From contig NZ_CADIJO010000011.1 in assembly GCF_902859705.1 (NCBI RefSeq), positions 156,413-220,412 on the forward strand: 64,000 nt of DNA, given 5' to 3'. Made by a program: the position numbers and the translations under genes. A model generated the notes under the pieces. The model saw only the letters and a list, made by a program, of their open reading frames with translations. It was not told where the DNA came from and did no database searches. The stretch is from Achromobacter deleyi (lineage in GTDB: Bacteria; Pseudomonadota; Gammaproteobacteria; Burkholderiales; Burkholderiaceae_B). Of the stretch, positions 42,484 to 51,600 are shown piece by piece. The first letter of the stretch is position 1, and every line of letters starts with the position of its first letter.

Positions 42484-43626
42484 CTAGGCGGCTACCGCCA
42501 TCGGTGCGGCGCGCAGCGGCTGCGCCGCGCGCGCTTGCGGCGCCACCTGGGGCAGGTAAAGCACTCCTTTCATGATCTTGCGGGCCGTGCGCACCAGCCC
42601 GGCGGCGGCGACCTCGCCCGTGCGCTCGTCCAGCCTCACGTCGATATCCATGCCGCCCGACGGATGCGCGATGCGCACGCTGCGATAGCCCGGTTGCGGC
42701 GCGGGGCCGCCGCAATCGTGCGCCACCGTGCCCGGCATCAGGAAGGCGGCGGCCACGCCCACCGCGCCGGTCGCGGCATGCGCCCGGTGGCAGGCGTGCG
42801 GCGTGAAATAGCGCGAGCGCAGCGACAGCCCGGCGGCCTCGTCGCCCGGCGCCAGCAGCACCGGCTTGGGGATGACGCTGTCCGTCACGTCGCCCAGCCC
42901 CATGCGCGCGCCGGCTTCGCGGCGGATGCGTTCCAGGCGTGCCAGCAAGGCCGCATTGGCGTCCAGCTCGGCGGGCGATTCATCGCCACGCAAGCCGAAG
43001 TCGGCCGCACGCAGCAGCACCATCGGCATCGCGGCATCGATCAGCGTCACCGTTATGCCGTCCACGATGTCCTGGCGCTGGCCGGTGGGGAACAGGCGGC
43101 CGGTGAGCGCGCCCCAGGCATCCAGGAAGTTCAGGCGCACCGGCGCAGCCGCGCCCGGCACGCCGTCGATGCGGGCGTCGCCCTCGTAGGTCAGGCGCCC
43201 GCCCGGGGTCTGCACCACCGCTTCGATGACGGCGCCCGTGTTCACGTTGTGCACCCGCACCGAGGTCTCGCCGTCGGCCGCGGCGATCAGGCCTTCGTCG
43301 ATGGCAAACGGCGCGGCGCCGGACAGCATGTTGCCGCAGTTGGGCCGGGTATCGACGCTGGCGCGGTCCACCGAGACCTGGGCGAACAGGTAGTCGATAT
43401 CGCAGCCCGGCCGGCGGGACCGCGACACGATCGCGACCTTGCTGGTCAGCGAGTTGCCGCCGCCCAGCCCGTCGACCTGCAAGGCGTGGGGCGAGCCCAT
43501 CGCGGCCAGCAGCACGCGGTCGCGCTCGGCCGGATCGGCGGGCAGCCAGTCCGCCAGGAAAAAGGGGCCGCGGGAGGTGCCGCCGCGCATCAGTACGCAA
43601 GGGATGATCGTTTCCATGCGATGCAT
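42484..43626 (-). CDS. PrpF/DUF453-family isomerase (4-oxalomesaconate tautomerase-like)
   Basis: About 380 residues with two similar halves of the diaminopimelate-epimerase-like fold. IIPCVLMRGGTSRGPFFLADW at the N-terminus, RPNCGNMLSGAAPFAI with the catalytic cysteine, and GAVGVAAAFLMPGTVAHDC match PrpF (methylaconitate isomerase) and GalD (4-oxalomesaconate tautomerase). The methionine at 43617 (METIIPCVLM) is an equally good start; neither has a clear ribosome site. With a Bug protein and a divergent LysR regulator it forms a small carboxylate catabolism locus. GalD-like is favoured since no propionate genes are near. Confidence 0.88.
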   Translation of the reverse strand: MHRMETIIPCVLMRGGTSRGPFFLADWLPADPAERDRVLLAAMGSPHALQVDGLGGGNSLTSKVAIVSRSRRPGCDIDYLFAQVSVDRASVDTRPNCGNMLSGAAPFAIDEGLIAAADGETSVRVHNVNTGAVIEAVVQTPGGRLTYEGDARIDGVPGAAAPVRLNFLDAWGALTGRLFPTGQRQDIVDGITVTLIDAAMPMVLLRAADFGLRGDESPAELDANAALLARLERIRREAGARMGLGDVTDSVIPKPVLLAPGDEAAGLSLRSRYFTPHACHRAHAATGAVGVAAAFLMPGTVAHDCGGPAPQPGYRSVRIAHPSGGMDIDVRLDERTGEVAAAGLVRTARKIMKGVLYLPQVAPQARAAQPLRAAPMAVAA

Positions 43627-43678
43627 TCTGCGACGGTGCGGCTATTATTTGAATTGCAACTTACGGATGGATTAATGC

Positions 43679-44617
43679 ATGGCACGCATCAATTTCGATT
43701 TGCAGGAATTGCAGGCCTTCGTGGCCGTGGCCGAGCGCGCCAGCTTTCGCGCCGCCGCCGAAGACCTGAACCTGTCGCAACCGGCGCTGAGCCGCCGCAT
43801 CGAAAAACTGGAAGACCTGCTGGGCGCCCGCCTGCTGGAACGCACCACCCGCCGCGTGTCGCTCACGCACGTGGGCCGCATCTTCCTGGAACGCGCCCGC
43901 GGCGCCATCGACGAACTGGAACGCGCCGTGCTCAGCATCGGCGACCTGGCCGCGCAGCGCGGCGGGCTGGTCACCGTGGCCTGCGTGCCGTCGGTGGCCT
44001 ATTACTTCCTGCCGGCCATCATCCACGACTACGCCGAACGCTTTCCGCGCATCCGCGTGCGCATCATCGACGAAACCGCGCACACCGTGCTCAACAGCGT
44101 CGTCACCGGCCGCGCCGACTTCGGCATCAGCTTCTTCGGCACCCAGGAACCCGACGTGGACTTCAAGGCCGTGCTGCGCGAAGACTTCGTGCTGGCCGTG
44201 CGCCGCGACCACCCGCTGGCCGCCCGCCGCAGCGTGTCCTGGGAAGAACTGTCCGGCGAACGCTTCATGACGGTGGCCAAGGAAAGCGGCAACCGCCTCT
44301 TGATCGACGACGCCCTGGCCAAGAGCGGCAAGCGCACCGTCAGCGCCTTCGAGGTCAGCCACGTCATGACCCTGCTGGGCCTGGTCGAGGCCGGCCTGGG
44401 CGTGGCCGCCGTGCCCCAGCTGGCCATGCCGCCGGCCGGCCACGCCACCCTGGCCGGCGTCAAACTGGAACATCCGCGCGTCACCCGCAGCCTGGGACTC
44501 ATCTCGCGCCGCGGCCGCCCCCTGGCGCCGGCGGCCCAACAGCTCTATAACCTGATTCACCAGGCCGGCAAAAGCGCCAAGCGTGGTCCGTCCAAGCAAC
44601 CCGAAACCGCCCCATGA
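43679..44617 (+). CDS. LysR-family transcriptional regulator
   Basis: A 312-residue LTTR. DLQELQAFVAVAERASFRAA and SQPALSRRIEKLEDLLGARL form the winged helix, and the effector domain follows (ACVPSVAYYFLPAIIHDYAE). It is divergent from the PrpF-type gene with only 52 bp between, so it very probably controls it. Its stop overlaps the acetyltransferase start (ATGA). Confidence 0.94.
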   Translation: MARINFDLQELQAFVAVAERASFRAAAEDLNLSQPALSRRIEKLEDLLGARLLERTTRRVSLTHVGRIFLERARGAIDELERAVLSIGDLAAQRGGLVTVACVPSVAYYFLPAIIHDYAERFPRIRVRIIDETAHTVLNSVVTGRADFGISFFGTQEPDVDFKAVLREDFVLAVRRDHPLAARRSVSWEELSGERFMTVAKESGNRLLIDDALAKSGKRTVSAFEVSHVMTLLGLVEAGLGVAAVPQLAMPPAGHATLAGVKLEHPRVTRSLGLISRRGRPLAPAAQQLYNLIHQAGKSAKRGPSKQPETAP

Positions 44618-45075
44618 GCCCCCATTCCCTGGCCTTGCAGCCCGCCACCGAAGACGACCTGCCCTTCCTGCTGTCGCTGCGCCGCGCCACCATGACCGAA
44701 CACCTGGCCCGCGCCGGCGCCCCGCAGGACGACGAACACCACCTGGCCCGCATCCGCTACGGCTTTGACGGCGCCCAGATCGTCTGGCTGCACGGCCGCC
44801 CGGCGGGCCTGTTCAAGACCCTGCGCGACCCCGACGGCTGGCGCGTCGTGCAGATCCAGATCGACCCGGCCTACCAGGGCCAGGGCCTGGGCCGGCGCCT
44901 CTTGACCGGCCTCTTGCGCCAGGCCGACCAGGAAGGCGCCGCCGTCACCCTGTCCGTCTTGCAGGGCAACCCCGCCCGCCGGCTCTACGAGTCGCTGGGC
45001 TTTCGCGCCGTCGAGGAGGCCGGCCTGGAAACCGAAATGCGTTACGAACCCGGTCCGCCCCCGGCGGCCCCCTGA
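44614..45075 (+). CDS. GNAT-family acetyltransferase
   Basis: A 153-residue GNAT fold: LQPATEDDLPFLLSLRRATM at the start, VVQIQIDPAYQGQGLGRRLL as the acetyl-CoA-binding motif A (Q-G-x-G-L/R), and RRLYESLGFRAVEE as motif B. The acceptor is unknown. It is coupled to the LysR gene by ATGA overlap. Confidence 0.92.
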   Translation: MSPHSLALQPATEDDLPFLLSLRRATMTEHLARAGAPQDDEHHLARIRYGFDGAQIVWLHGRPAGLFKTLRDPDGWRVVQIQIDPAYQGQGLGRRLLTGLLRQADQEGAAVTLSVLQGNPARRLYESLGFRAVEEAGLETEMRYEPGPPPAAP

Positions 45076-45104
45076 GCCCTCGCGGAAATATTTTTGCGCC
45101 GGGT

Positions 45105-45132
45105 GGAATATCGCCGCCCCGGCCGGCGTCTG
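45105..45132 (+). promoter_or_regulatory. Candidate ECF-sigma promoter
   Basis: GGAATA at 45105-45110 and CGTCTG at 45127-45132 with a 16-nt spacer match the GGAA(T/C)-N16/17-CGTC form recognised by many ECF sigma factors. It lies 43 nt before the secreted YxFxxD-protein gene, which heads the cluster containing an ECF sigma gene. Autoregulation is inferred. Confidence 0.5.
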
Positions 45133-45174
45133 TAGAGGGCAGTCCCCCACTTTCCTATCTACGCGAGGCACGAC

Positions 45175-45543
45175 ATGCGCAATCAAATCGCCGCAGCCCT
45201 GGTTCTCACCTCTGCCGCCCTGTTCTCGGCCGGCGCCCACGCCCAGGCCGTCAAGACCCAGGACGGCGTCCTGGTCAACAGCGCCGGCATGACCCTGTAC
45301 ACCTTCGACAAAGATGCCGGCGGCAAGAGCGCCTGCAACGACCAGTGCGCCAAGATCTGGCCCCCGGTCACCGCCGCCGCCGACGCCAAGGCCTCGGGCG
45401 ACCTGACCGTCATCACCCGCGACGACGGTTCCAAGCAATGGGCCTACAAGGGCAAGCCCGTCTACCTGTACGCCAAGGACGCCAAGCCCGGCGACAAGAC
45501 CGGCGACAACTTCAAGGACGTCTGGCACGTCATCAAGCCCTGA
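45175..45543 (+). CDS. Secreted protein with two YxFxxD repeats (COG4315/PF03640)
   Basis: A 122-residue exported protein: the signal peptide ends AGAHA, then two repeats carrying YTFDKD (GMTLYTFDKDAGGKSACNDQ) and YLYAKD (GKPVYLYAKDAKPGDKTGDN). This family of unknown function is often encoded with ECF sigma factors in proteobacteria. A cysteine pair (ACNDQC) could form a disulfide. The sigma gene starts 31 nt downstream, and an ECF-like promoter lies upstream. Confidence 0.9.
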   Translation: MRNQIAAALVLTSAALFSAGAHAQAVKTQDGVLVNSAGMTLYTFDKDAGGKSACNDQCAKIWPPVTAAADAKASGDLTVITRDDGSKQWAYKGKPVYLYAKDAKPGDKTGDNFKDVWHVIKP

Positions 45544-45574
45544 TCCGGATCGCCTGGCCCATCCGCATCAGACC

Positions 45575-46087
45575 ATGCGCGCCGAAGACGAAGCATCGAT
45601 CCTGGCCTGCATCCCCAGCCTGCGGCGTTACGCCCGCGGGCTGACGGGCGACCCCCACCGGGCCGACGACCTGGTGCAGGACACCCTGGAGCGCGCCTGG
45701 AGCCGCTATTCGCGCTGGCAACGGCGCGGCGAACTGCGGGCCTGGATGTTCGGCATCATGCATAACCATTTCATCGACGGCGTGCGCGCGCACCACCGGC
45801 AAGCCGGCGAGGCCAGCACCAGCGACCTGCCCGACGTGCCGGTGCGCGCCACCCAAACCGATCACCTGGAGGTGCGCGACCTGGATCGCTGCCTGCAAGG
45901 CCTGCCCGCCGAACAGCGCGAAGTGCTGCTGCTCGTCTGCGTCGAAGACCTGTCCTATCAGGAAACCGCCCACGTCCTGGGCGTGCCCATCGGCACCGTC
46001 ATGTCGCGCCTGTCGCGTGCCCGCGAACGGCTCGGCGCCCTGATGCAAGGCCAGGAACCCGCCGGCCGGCTCCATCGCGTGAAATGA
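45575..46087 (+). CDS. ECF RNA polymerase sigma factor
   Basis: A 170-residue sigma-70-family protein with regions 2 and 4 only. GDPHRADDLVQDTLERAWSR and LRAWMFGIMHNHFID form region 2, and LPAEQREVLLLVCVEDLSYQ with VPIGTVMSRLSRARERL form region 4. It probably serves the upstream secreted protein and itself. The anti-sigma gene starts one base after its stop. Confidence 0.95.
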   Translation: MRAEDEASILACIPSLRRYARGLTGDPHRADDLVQDTLERAWSRYSRWQRRGELRAWMFGIMHNHFIDGVRAHHRQAGEASTSDLPDVPVRATQTDHLEVRDLDRCLQGLPAEQREVLLLVCVEDLSYQETAHVLGVPIGTVMSRLSRARERLGALMQGQEPAGRLHRVK

Positions 46088-46088
46088 C

Positions 46089-46904
46089 ATGAACGACAAA
46101 CGCCTCCACCCCGTTCCCGCCGCCGGCCACCCCATCACCGAAGCCGACCTGCACGGCTATGCCGACGGCCAGCTGCCGCCCGGCCGCCACGCCGAAGTCG
46201 ACGCCTACCTCGCCGCCCACCCGCAGGACCTCGCCCGCGTCCACGCCTGGCAAGCCCAGCGCCGCGCCCTGCACGCCCTGCTCGACCCCGTCCTGGACGA
46301 ACCCCTGCCCCTGCGCCTGCCCCTCGCGCCGCCCGCCCGCCACCTGCCCTGGCGCGCCCTGGCCGCCGGCATCGCCATCGCCGCCATCAGCGCCAGCGCC
46401 GCCTGGCTCACCCGCGGCGCCCTGGACGCCCGCCACCTGCAATCCGCCCTGGCCACCGCCAGCCCCGACCACACCGCCGGCGGCTACGCCCAACGCGCCG
46501 CCATCGCCCACGCCGTCTACGCCCCCGACATGGGACGCCCCGTGGAAGTCAGCGGCGACAACGAAAAAGCCCTGGTCACCTGGCTCACCAAACGCCTGGG
46601 CGCCCCCGTGCGCGCCCCCAACCTGTCCCACGCCGGCTACGACCTCGTCGGCGGCCGCCTGCTACCCGGCGGCACCGGCCCCGTCGCCCTCTTCATGTAC
46701 GGCGCCCCGGACGGCCAACGCCTGACCCTCTACGTCACCCGGGAAGCCACGGGCGGCCAGACCGCCTTCCAATTCACCCAGGAAGGCCCCGTGCGCGTCT
46801 TCTACTGGGCCGAAGGCCAATTCGGCTACGCCCTGTCGGGCGCGGTCAGCCGAGACGAACTACAAAGAATCTCGCAAGAGGTCTACAACCAGCTGCAAGG
46901 CTAG
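46089..46904 (+). CDS. Transmembrane anti-sigma factor
   Basis: The protein has 271 residues. An N-terminal cytoplasmic part (LHGYADGQLPPGRHAEVDAY, typical of anti-sigma domains, without the HxxxCxxC zinc motif) precedes one membrane helix (about 95-113, LAAGIAIAAISASAAWL) and a periplasmic sensor region. It is co-transcribed with the ECF sigma gene, which it should hold inactive until an envelope signal arrives. It is convergent with the next gene, 19 nt away. Confidence 0.92.
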   Translation: MNDKRLHPVPAAGHPITEADLHGYADGQLPPGRHAEVDAYLAAHPQDLARVHAWQAQRRALHALLDPVLDEPLPLRLPLAPPARHLPWRALAAGIAIAAISASAAWLTRGALDARHLQSALATASPDHTAGGYAQRAAIAHAVYAPDMGRPVEVSGDNEKALVTWLTKRLGAPVRAPNLSHAGYDLVGGRLLPGGTGPVALFMYGAPDGQRLTLYVTREATGGQTAFQFTQEGPVRVFYWAEGQFGYALSGAVSRDELQRISQEVYNQLQG

Positions 46905-46923
46905 CGCGCGTCAGAACACAGGC

Positions 46924-47355
46924 TCAACACAAGCCCTGATCACGATACTCACCCGGCACACCCAGCACGGCGCAAAACTTGCGGCTTTCACCGGAATAAG
47001 TGTGCGTAGCGTGAATGGTCAGCGTGGCCCCCGCCAACCCGACCTTCTTCGGATTGCAAGACCAGAAGCCGCTGGAGATCTCGTCGTACGGCGCCCTGGC
47101 AACGAGACGCGCCGGCTGCCCGGGCGACTTCTTTCCCGACGCCTCAGTGGCCACCCACTCGATCCAGACACGGCAGCTCACATGCTCGAACCCCACGTTC
47201 TCCAGGATCACCCGATACGAGCCCTGCCCATCGCCGGACCGCCAACTTCCGCCAGCCAGCGTCCCCAGGACCTCCGCTTGATCTGCGTCAGTCTCCGCGA
47301 CGCACGGCGCCGCCACCAGCAACGAAAGGCTCAGCAACGCAGCAAGAATTTTCAT
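46924..47355 (-). CDS. Hypothetical secreted protein with four mature cysteines
   Basis: The protein has 143 residues. A clear signal peptide (MKILAALLSLSLLVAAPCVA) precedes a mature domain with four cysteines (VSCRVW, WSCNPK, KFCAVL, QGLC), which suggests two disulfides. I do not recognise the family. It is encoded alone between the anti-sigma gene and a gene-free repeat region. The ATG at 47355 gives the signal peptide directly. Confidence 0.78.
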   Translation of the reverse strand: MKILAALLSLSLLVAAPCVAETDADQAEVLGTLAGGSWRSGDGQGSYRVILENVGFEHVSCRVWIEWVATEASGKKSPGQPARLVARAPYDEISSGFWSCNPKKVGLAGATLTIHATHTYSGESRKFCAVLGVPGEYRDQGLC

Positions 47356-47565
47356 TTTTCAGATGGCCTGCCGAGAATCGGCGTGAAAGAAATGATGGAC
47401 GGCGCGGCTCCCCCCATTCTTCGTCATTCACATCACTCAGACACGGGCGGCACCTTGCCATTCCCCAACGATAGCCGCTCCCCGCCCAAGCTCATAACAA
47501 GCTCCAGCCAAAATCGCAGACACAGCCAACGCGCGCAGCGTCCACCGCCCCAACGCCCCACCACC

Positions 47566-47615
47566 GCGTAAGCCGCAGAAGGCCGCCCGCGCGGCCGATT
47601 GCGGCGGGCCCCGCA
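47566..47615 (+). repeat. Accessory hairpin motif beside copy 3
   Basis: A 50-nt block with the same ends (GCGTAAGCCG ... CGGCGGGC) and the same CCGC loop as the block at 5970-6019. The stem here is GGCCGC/GCGGCC (47581-47586, 47591-47596), so the pairing is kept although the bases differ. It lies 76 nt before the left arm of copy 3; the corresponding gap at copy 2 is 52 nt. Confidence 0.7.
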
Positions 47616-47624
47616 CCCCCACCG

Positions 47625-47635
47625 CCCCCCCCCCC
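47625..47635 (+). repeat. Homopolymer run of 11 C
   Basis: Eleven consecutive C bases between the accessory motif and copy 3, inside a C-rich stretch. Such a run is prone to length change. It is intergenic and 258 nt from the nearest start or stop codon. Confidence 0.9.
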
Positions 47636-47691
47636 ACCGCTGAGCAAACCGCCAGCAAACACCGCCCCCATCGTCGCGACCCACGGTGCGA

Positions 47692-47859
47692 GCGCCGGGC
47701 TGCGGCGGCCGGGTGGGCGCGGGGCGTGTAGATTGCGCCCGAGGGAATCGGAAGGCAGTCGCCGGAGGCGACAACGACGATGACGAAGGGGCAGTCCGGA
47801 GCGAAGGCTCCGGACCGCAATCGTAGCCCCGCGCCCACCCGGCCGCCGCAGCCCGGCGC
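47692..47859 (+). repeat. Structured dispersed element, copy 3
   Basis: Arms at 47692-47725 and 47826-47859 are a perfect 34-nt inverted repeat around a 100-nt core. Hairpin 1 is at 47794-47815 (nine pairs, loop GAAG) and hairpin 2 at 47758-47772 (GTCGCC/GGCGAC). The core matches copy 1 almost fully in inverse orientation, while the arms are unrelated to those of copies 1 and 2. It lies 34 nt past the stop of the GntR gene, where it could also act as a transcription stop. Confidence 0.9.
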
Positions 47860-47893
47860 GCCTAAAGAACCCCACCCACCAACCCAAAAAAAC

Positions 47894-48610
47894 TCACCCC
47901 CGAGCCTCAAAAAGCATATGCAAAGTAATCTTCCGAACCTCAGCCTTGCTCATCTCAATATGCCCCCGCAACATCCTCCCCGCCGCCTCCCCCCGCCGCC
48001 CCAACACCGCCCGCAAAATCGCCCCATGCTCCTCATACGTCGCATCCACCCGAAACTCCTTCGTGAAATCCAACCGCCGAACGATCCGGATCTTCTCCGT
48101 CACCTCCCGATGAATCAACGCCATCTCCGGATTCCCCGCCGCCGCCACCAGAGAACAATGAAACGCCTCATCCAGCTCAGCCACTAACCGCCCATCCAGA
48201 ATCCGCTGCGCCGGCGGCACCAGCCACACGTCAGTCAGCGCCCCCAGCATCCCGTTCTCGTCCATGTGCTCCCGCGCACACAGCCGTTCCACCGCCGCCA
48301 GTTCCAACACCACCCGCACATCGTAGAGCGCCTCGAACCGCTCGAAATCGAACGGCCGCACCTGCCAGCCGCTGCGAGGGCTGGGCAGCACAAAGCCTTC
48401 CCGCTCCAGCCGCGCCAGCCCCAGCCGCACCGGCGTGCGGCTCACCCCCAGCCGCAACGCCAGTTCCGCCTCCGTGAAACGATCCCCCGGCAGCAGCTGG
48501 AAATCGAACAGCTCGTCCTTGATGCGCTGGTACACCTGGTCCGCCAGCGACCCCGCCAACGTCGGCGCCTGCCGCAACGCCGGACTGATCCGCACCGATT
48601 CGCCCGCCAT
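47894..48610 (-). CDS. GntR-family (FCD) regulator of urea use
   Basis: The protein has 238 residues. The N-terminal winged helix (LADQVYQRIKDELFDFQLLP, FTEAELALRLGVSRTPVRLG) is followed by an FCD ligand domain with metal-binding histidines in DEAFHCSLVAAAGN, EEHGAILRAV and MLRGHIEMSK. The ATG at 48610 is 2 nt after the urea carboxylase stop, so it is the last gene of the operon. The perfect palindrome CTTGTATACAAG at the head of this operon has the shape of an FCD-GntR operator, so autoregulation of the whole operon is likely. Confidence 0.9.
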   Translation of the reverse strand: MAGESVRISPALRQAPTLAGSLADQVYQRIKDELFDFQLLPGDRFTEAELALRLGVSRTPVRLGLARLEREGFVLPSPRSGWQVRPFDFERFEALYDVRVVLELAAVERLCAREHMDENGMLGALTDVWLVPPAQRILDGRLVAELDEAFHCSLVAAAGNPEMALIHREVTEKIRIVRRLDFTKEFRVDATYEEHGAILRAVLGRRGEAAGRMLRGHIEMSKAEVRKITLHMLFEARG

Positions 48611-48612
48611 GG

Positions 48613-51600
48613 TCAGGTCACGGGGCACGTGGCGTCTTCCGCCAGCACGATCAGCGGGTCGCCCGCGTTCACCGGCTTGCCCGGCACGCAGCGGATGGCC
48701 GTCACCGTGCCCGATGCCGGTGCGATCACCGACAGTTCCATCTTCATCGCCTCGACCACCACCAGCGTATCGCCCGCCGACACGCTCTGGCCCACCTGCA
48801 CCGGAATCTTCCAGATATTGCCGCACATGTCCGCGCTGACCAGCCGCTCGCCCTCACGCAGCGCCGTCTCCGGCTCCAGTTCGGCTTCGACCGGCGCCGC
48901 CGCCACGTCTTCCGTTTTCCACAGCGCCACCTCGGCATCGAATGCCGTCTTCTGGCGCGCCTGGAACACCGCGATGCTGTCTGCCTGCTCTGCCAGGAAA
49001 CGCTGGTGCGCTGCAAAATCGAACATCTCTTCCTCGATCCGCACCGTCGCCCGGCCCTCGCGGAAATCCTCGCGCAGCGTATCCAGCTCGGCCTCGCTAA
49101 CCGGGTAGAACCGCACCTGGTCGAAAAAGCGCAGCAGCCACGGCTTGCCGTCCTGGAACACCGGGTTCTTCAGGAACTTGTTCCAGATCGGCAGCGTGCG
49201 GCCCACCAACTGATAGCCCCCCGGCGAATCCATCCCGTAGATGCACATGTACACCCCGCCGATGCCCACCGTGCCTTCCGCCGTGAACGTGCGGGCCGGG
49301 TTGTACTTCGACGTCAGCAGCCGGTGGCGCGGATCGATCGGCACCGCGCACGGCGCCCCCAGGTACACGTCGCCCAGCCCCATGATCAGGTAGCTCGCAT
49401 CGAACACAATGCGCCGCACGTCCTCGCGGCTGGCCAGTCCGTTGATGCGCTGGATGAAATCCACATTGTTCGGCAGCCACGGCGCGCTGGCGCGCACCGT
49501 TTCCTGGTAGCGCTGCACCGCGCCCAGCGTCGCCGAATCCTCGAACGCCATCGGCAGGTACACCACACGGGTCGGCACCTCCAGCGTCGCCACGTCCGCC
49601 AGCCCGGCCTCGATCTCAAGCAGCCGCGCAATCAGCGCGTCTTGCCGGATCACCCGGCTGTCGTAGCGGATCTGCAGCGAGCGCACGCCCGGCGACAGTT
49701 CCTGCACGCCGTCGATCGGCTGCGCCGCCAGCGCATCCATCAGCAGATGGATGCGCATGCGCAGCGCCAGGTCCAGCACGTTGTCGCCGTATTCCAGCAG
49801 CAGATAGCCGTCGCCCGCCTGGCGGTACGACACCGACGGACGCGCGCCCTCGGCTGGCAAGGCCGCCACGATGGTTTCCGAGGCCGTCTGCGGCACCGCG
49901 ACAGGCGTCGTGGCCTGCGGTGTCACGCGGCCCAGCGTCTCTACGCTCTGGTCCTGCGCCACTTCCCGCGCCACCGCGTCGGCGTAATCGATGCGCACGA
50001 AGCGGATGCGGTCGCCAGGCTTGACCTGGCCGACCTTCCACAGTTCGGCACGGGCAATCGTGACCGGGCAGACAAAGCCGCCCAGGCTGGGGCCGTCGCG
50101 CGTCAGGATCACGGGGCTGTCGCCCGTGAAGTTGATGCTGCCGATGGCGTATTCGCAATCGTGGATGTTGGACGGATGCAGGCCGGCTTCGCCGCCGTTC
50201 TCGCGCGCCCAGGTGGGCTTGGGGCCGGTCAGGCGCACGCCCAGCCGGTTCGAGTTGTAGTGCACTTCCCAATCCGCGGCGAAGAATTCGTCGATGGCTT
50301 CGGGCTGGAAGAAATCCGGCGCGCCGTGCGGGCCGTACAGCACGCCGATTTCCCAGGTGTTGCCATAGGTGGGAATCAATTCGGGTGCCGCCGCCTGCGG
50401 CACGGCCACGGGCGGCGCGGCGTTGGCCGCCGGCAGCCCGGGTTGCACCACGGGCAGCATGTCGCCCACCCGCAGCGTGCGGCCGGCGTGGCCGCCGAAC
50501 TGGCCCAGCGCAAAGGTCGAGCGGCTGCCCAGGTACACCGGCACATCCAGCCCGTTGCGCACCGCCAGGTAGCTGCGGCAGCCGGACACGGCCCGCCCCG
50601 TCGCCAGCACCTGGCCGGAACGCACCGTCACCGGCCGCCACATCGGCACCGGCTCGCCATCCAGCGTGGCGGCGCATTCGGCGCCGGTCAGCGCGATCAG
50701 GGCATCGCCATGAAAGCGCAGCGTCGGGCCGACCAGCGTGGCCTCGATGCCGGCCGCGTCCGGCGCGTTGCCGACGATGCGGTTGGCCAGGCGAAACGCG
50801 TAGTCGTCCATCGGGCCCGACGGCGGCACGCCGATATTCCAATAGCCGGTGCGGCCCGGGTAGTCCTGCACGCTGGTGTAGGTGCCGGCTTCCAGCACTT
50901 CGATGGCGGCCGGCCGGTAGGCAAAGCTGTCCAGGAAACGGGTCGACAATTGCGCCGCGCGAAAGCGCGCATCCGCCACGATCTGGCGCAGGTAGTCCAG
51001 GTTGGTGGCGATGCCGTGCAGGCGCGTGCGGGCCAGCGCATCGGCCAGCTTGTCCAGCGCCGCTTCGCGCGTGTCGGCGTGCACGATCAGCTTGGCCAGC
51101 ATCGGGTCGTAGAACGCCGGCACCTCGGTGCCCGTCGCCACCCAGCCGTCCAGGCGCACGCCGTCCGGGAAATACACGTCGGTCAACACGCCGGGCGACG
51201 GCTGGAACTGGCGCAGCGGATCTTCCGCGTACAGGCGTACCTCGATGGCCGCGCCCTGCGGCGCACGCGTCATGGCATCGAAATCCAGCGGCTCGCCGGC
51301 CGCCACGCGCAGCATGCATTCCACCAGGTCCAGCCCCGTCACCGCTTCGGTCACCGGGTGCTCGACCTGCAGGCGCGTATTGACCTCCAGGAAATAGAAA
51401 CTGTCGCGCGCCGGGTCGTAGATGAATTCCACCGTGCCCGCCGACCGGTAGCCCACCGATGTGCCCAGCTTCACTGCGGCGTCCAGCAAGGCCGCGCGGG
51501 TCGCGGCCGGCAGCCGCGGCGCCGGGGTTTCCTCGATCACTTTCTGGTTGCGCCGCTGCACCGAGCAATCGCGCTCGCCCAGCGCCACGACACGGCCCGC

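Larger units (their letters stand above)
47356..47893. other. Gene-free region with structured element copy 3
   Basis: These 538 nt lie between two leftward genes. They contain the accessory hairpin motif (47566-47615), an 11-C run (47625-47635) and copy 3 of the structured element (47692-47859). Open frames that cross it have no start signals and only translate repeat DNA. The 200 nt next to the small secreted-protein gene should hold its promoter; I see no clear one. Confidence 0.75.

Noticed and set aside
47437..47910. Minus-strand open frames of 113-157 codons crossing copy 3
   Set aside because: Three overlapping frames translate the same repeat in different ways. The same repeat at 5573-5739 gives other short frames. 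This is a structured non-coding element, not a protein.
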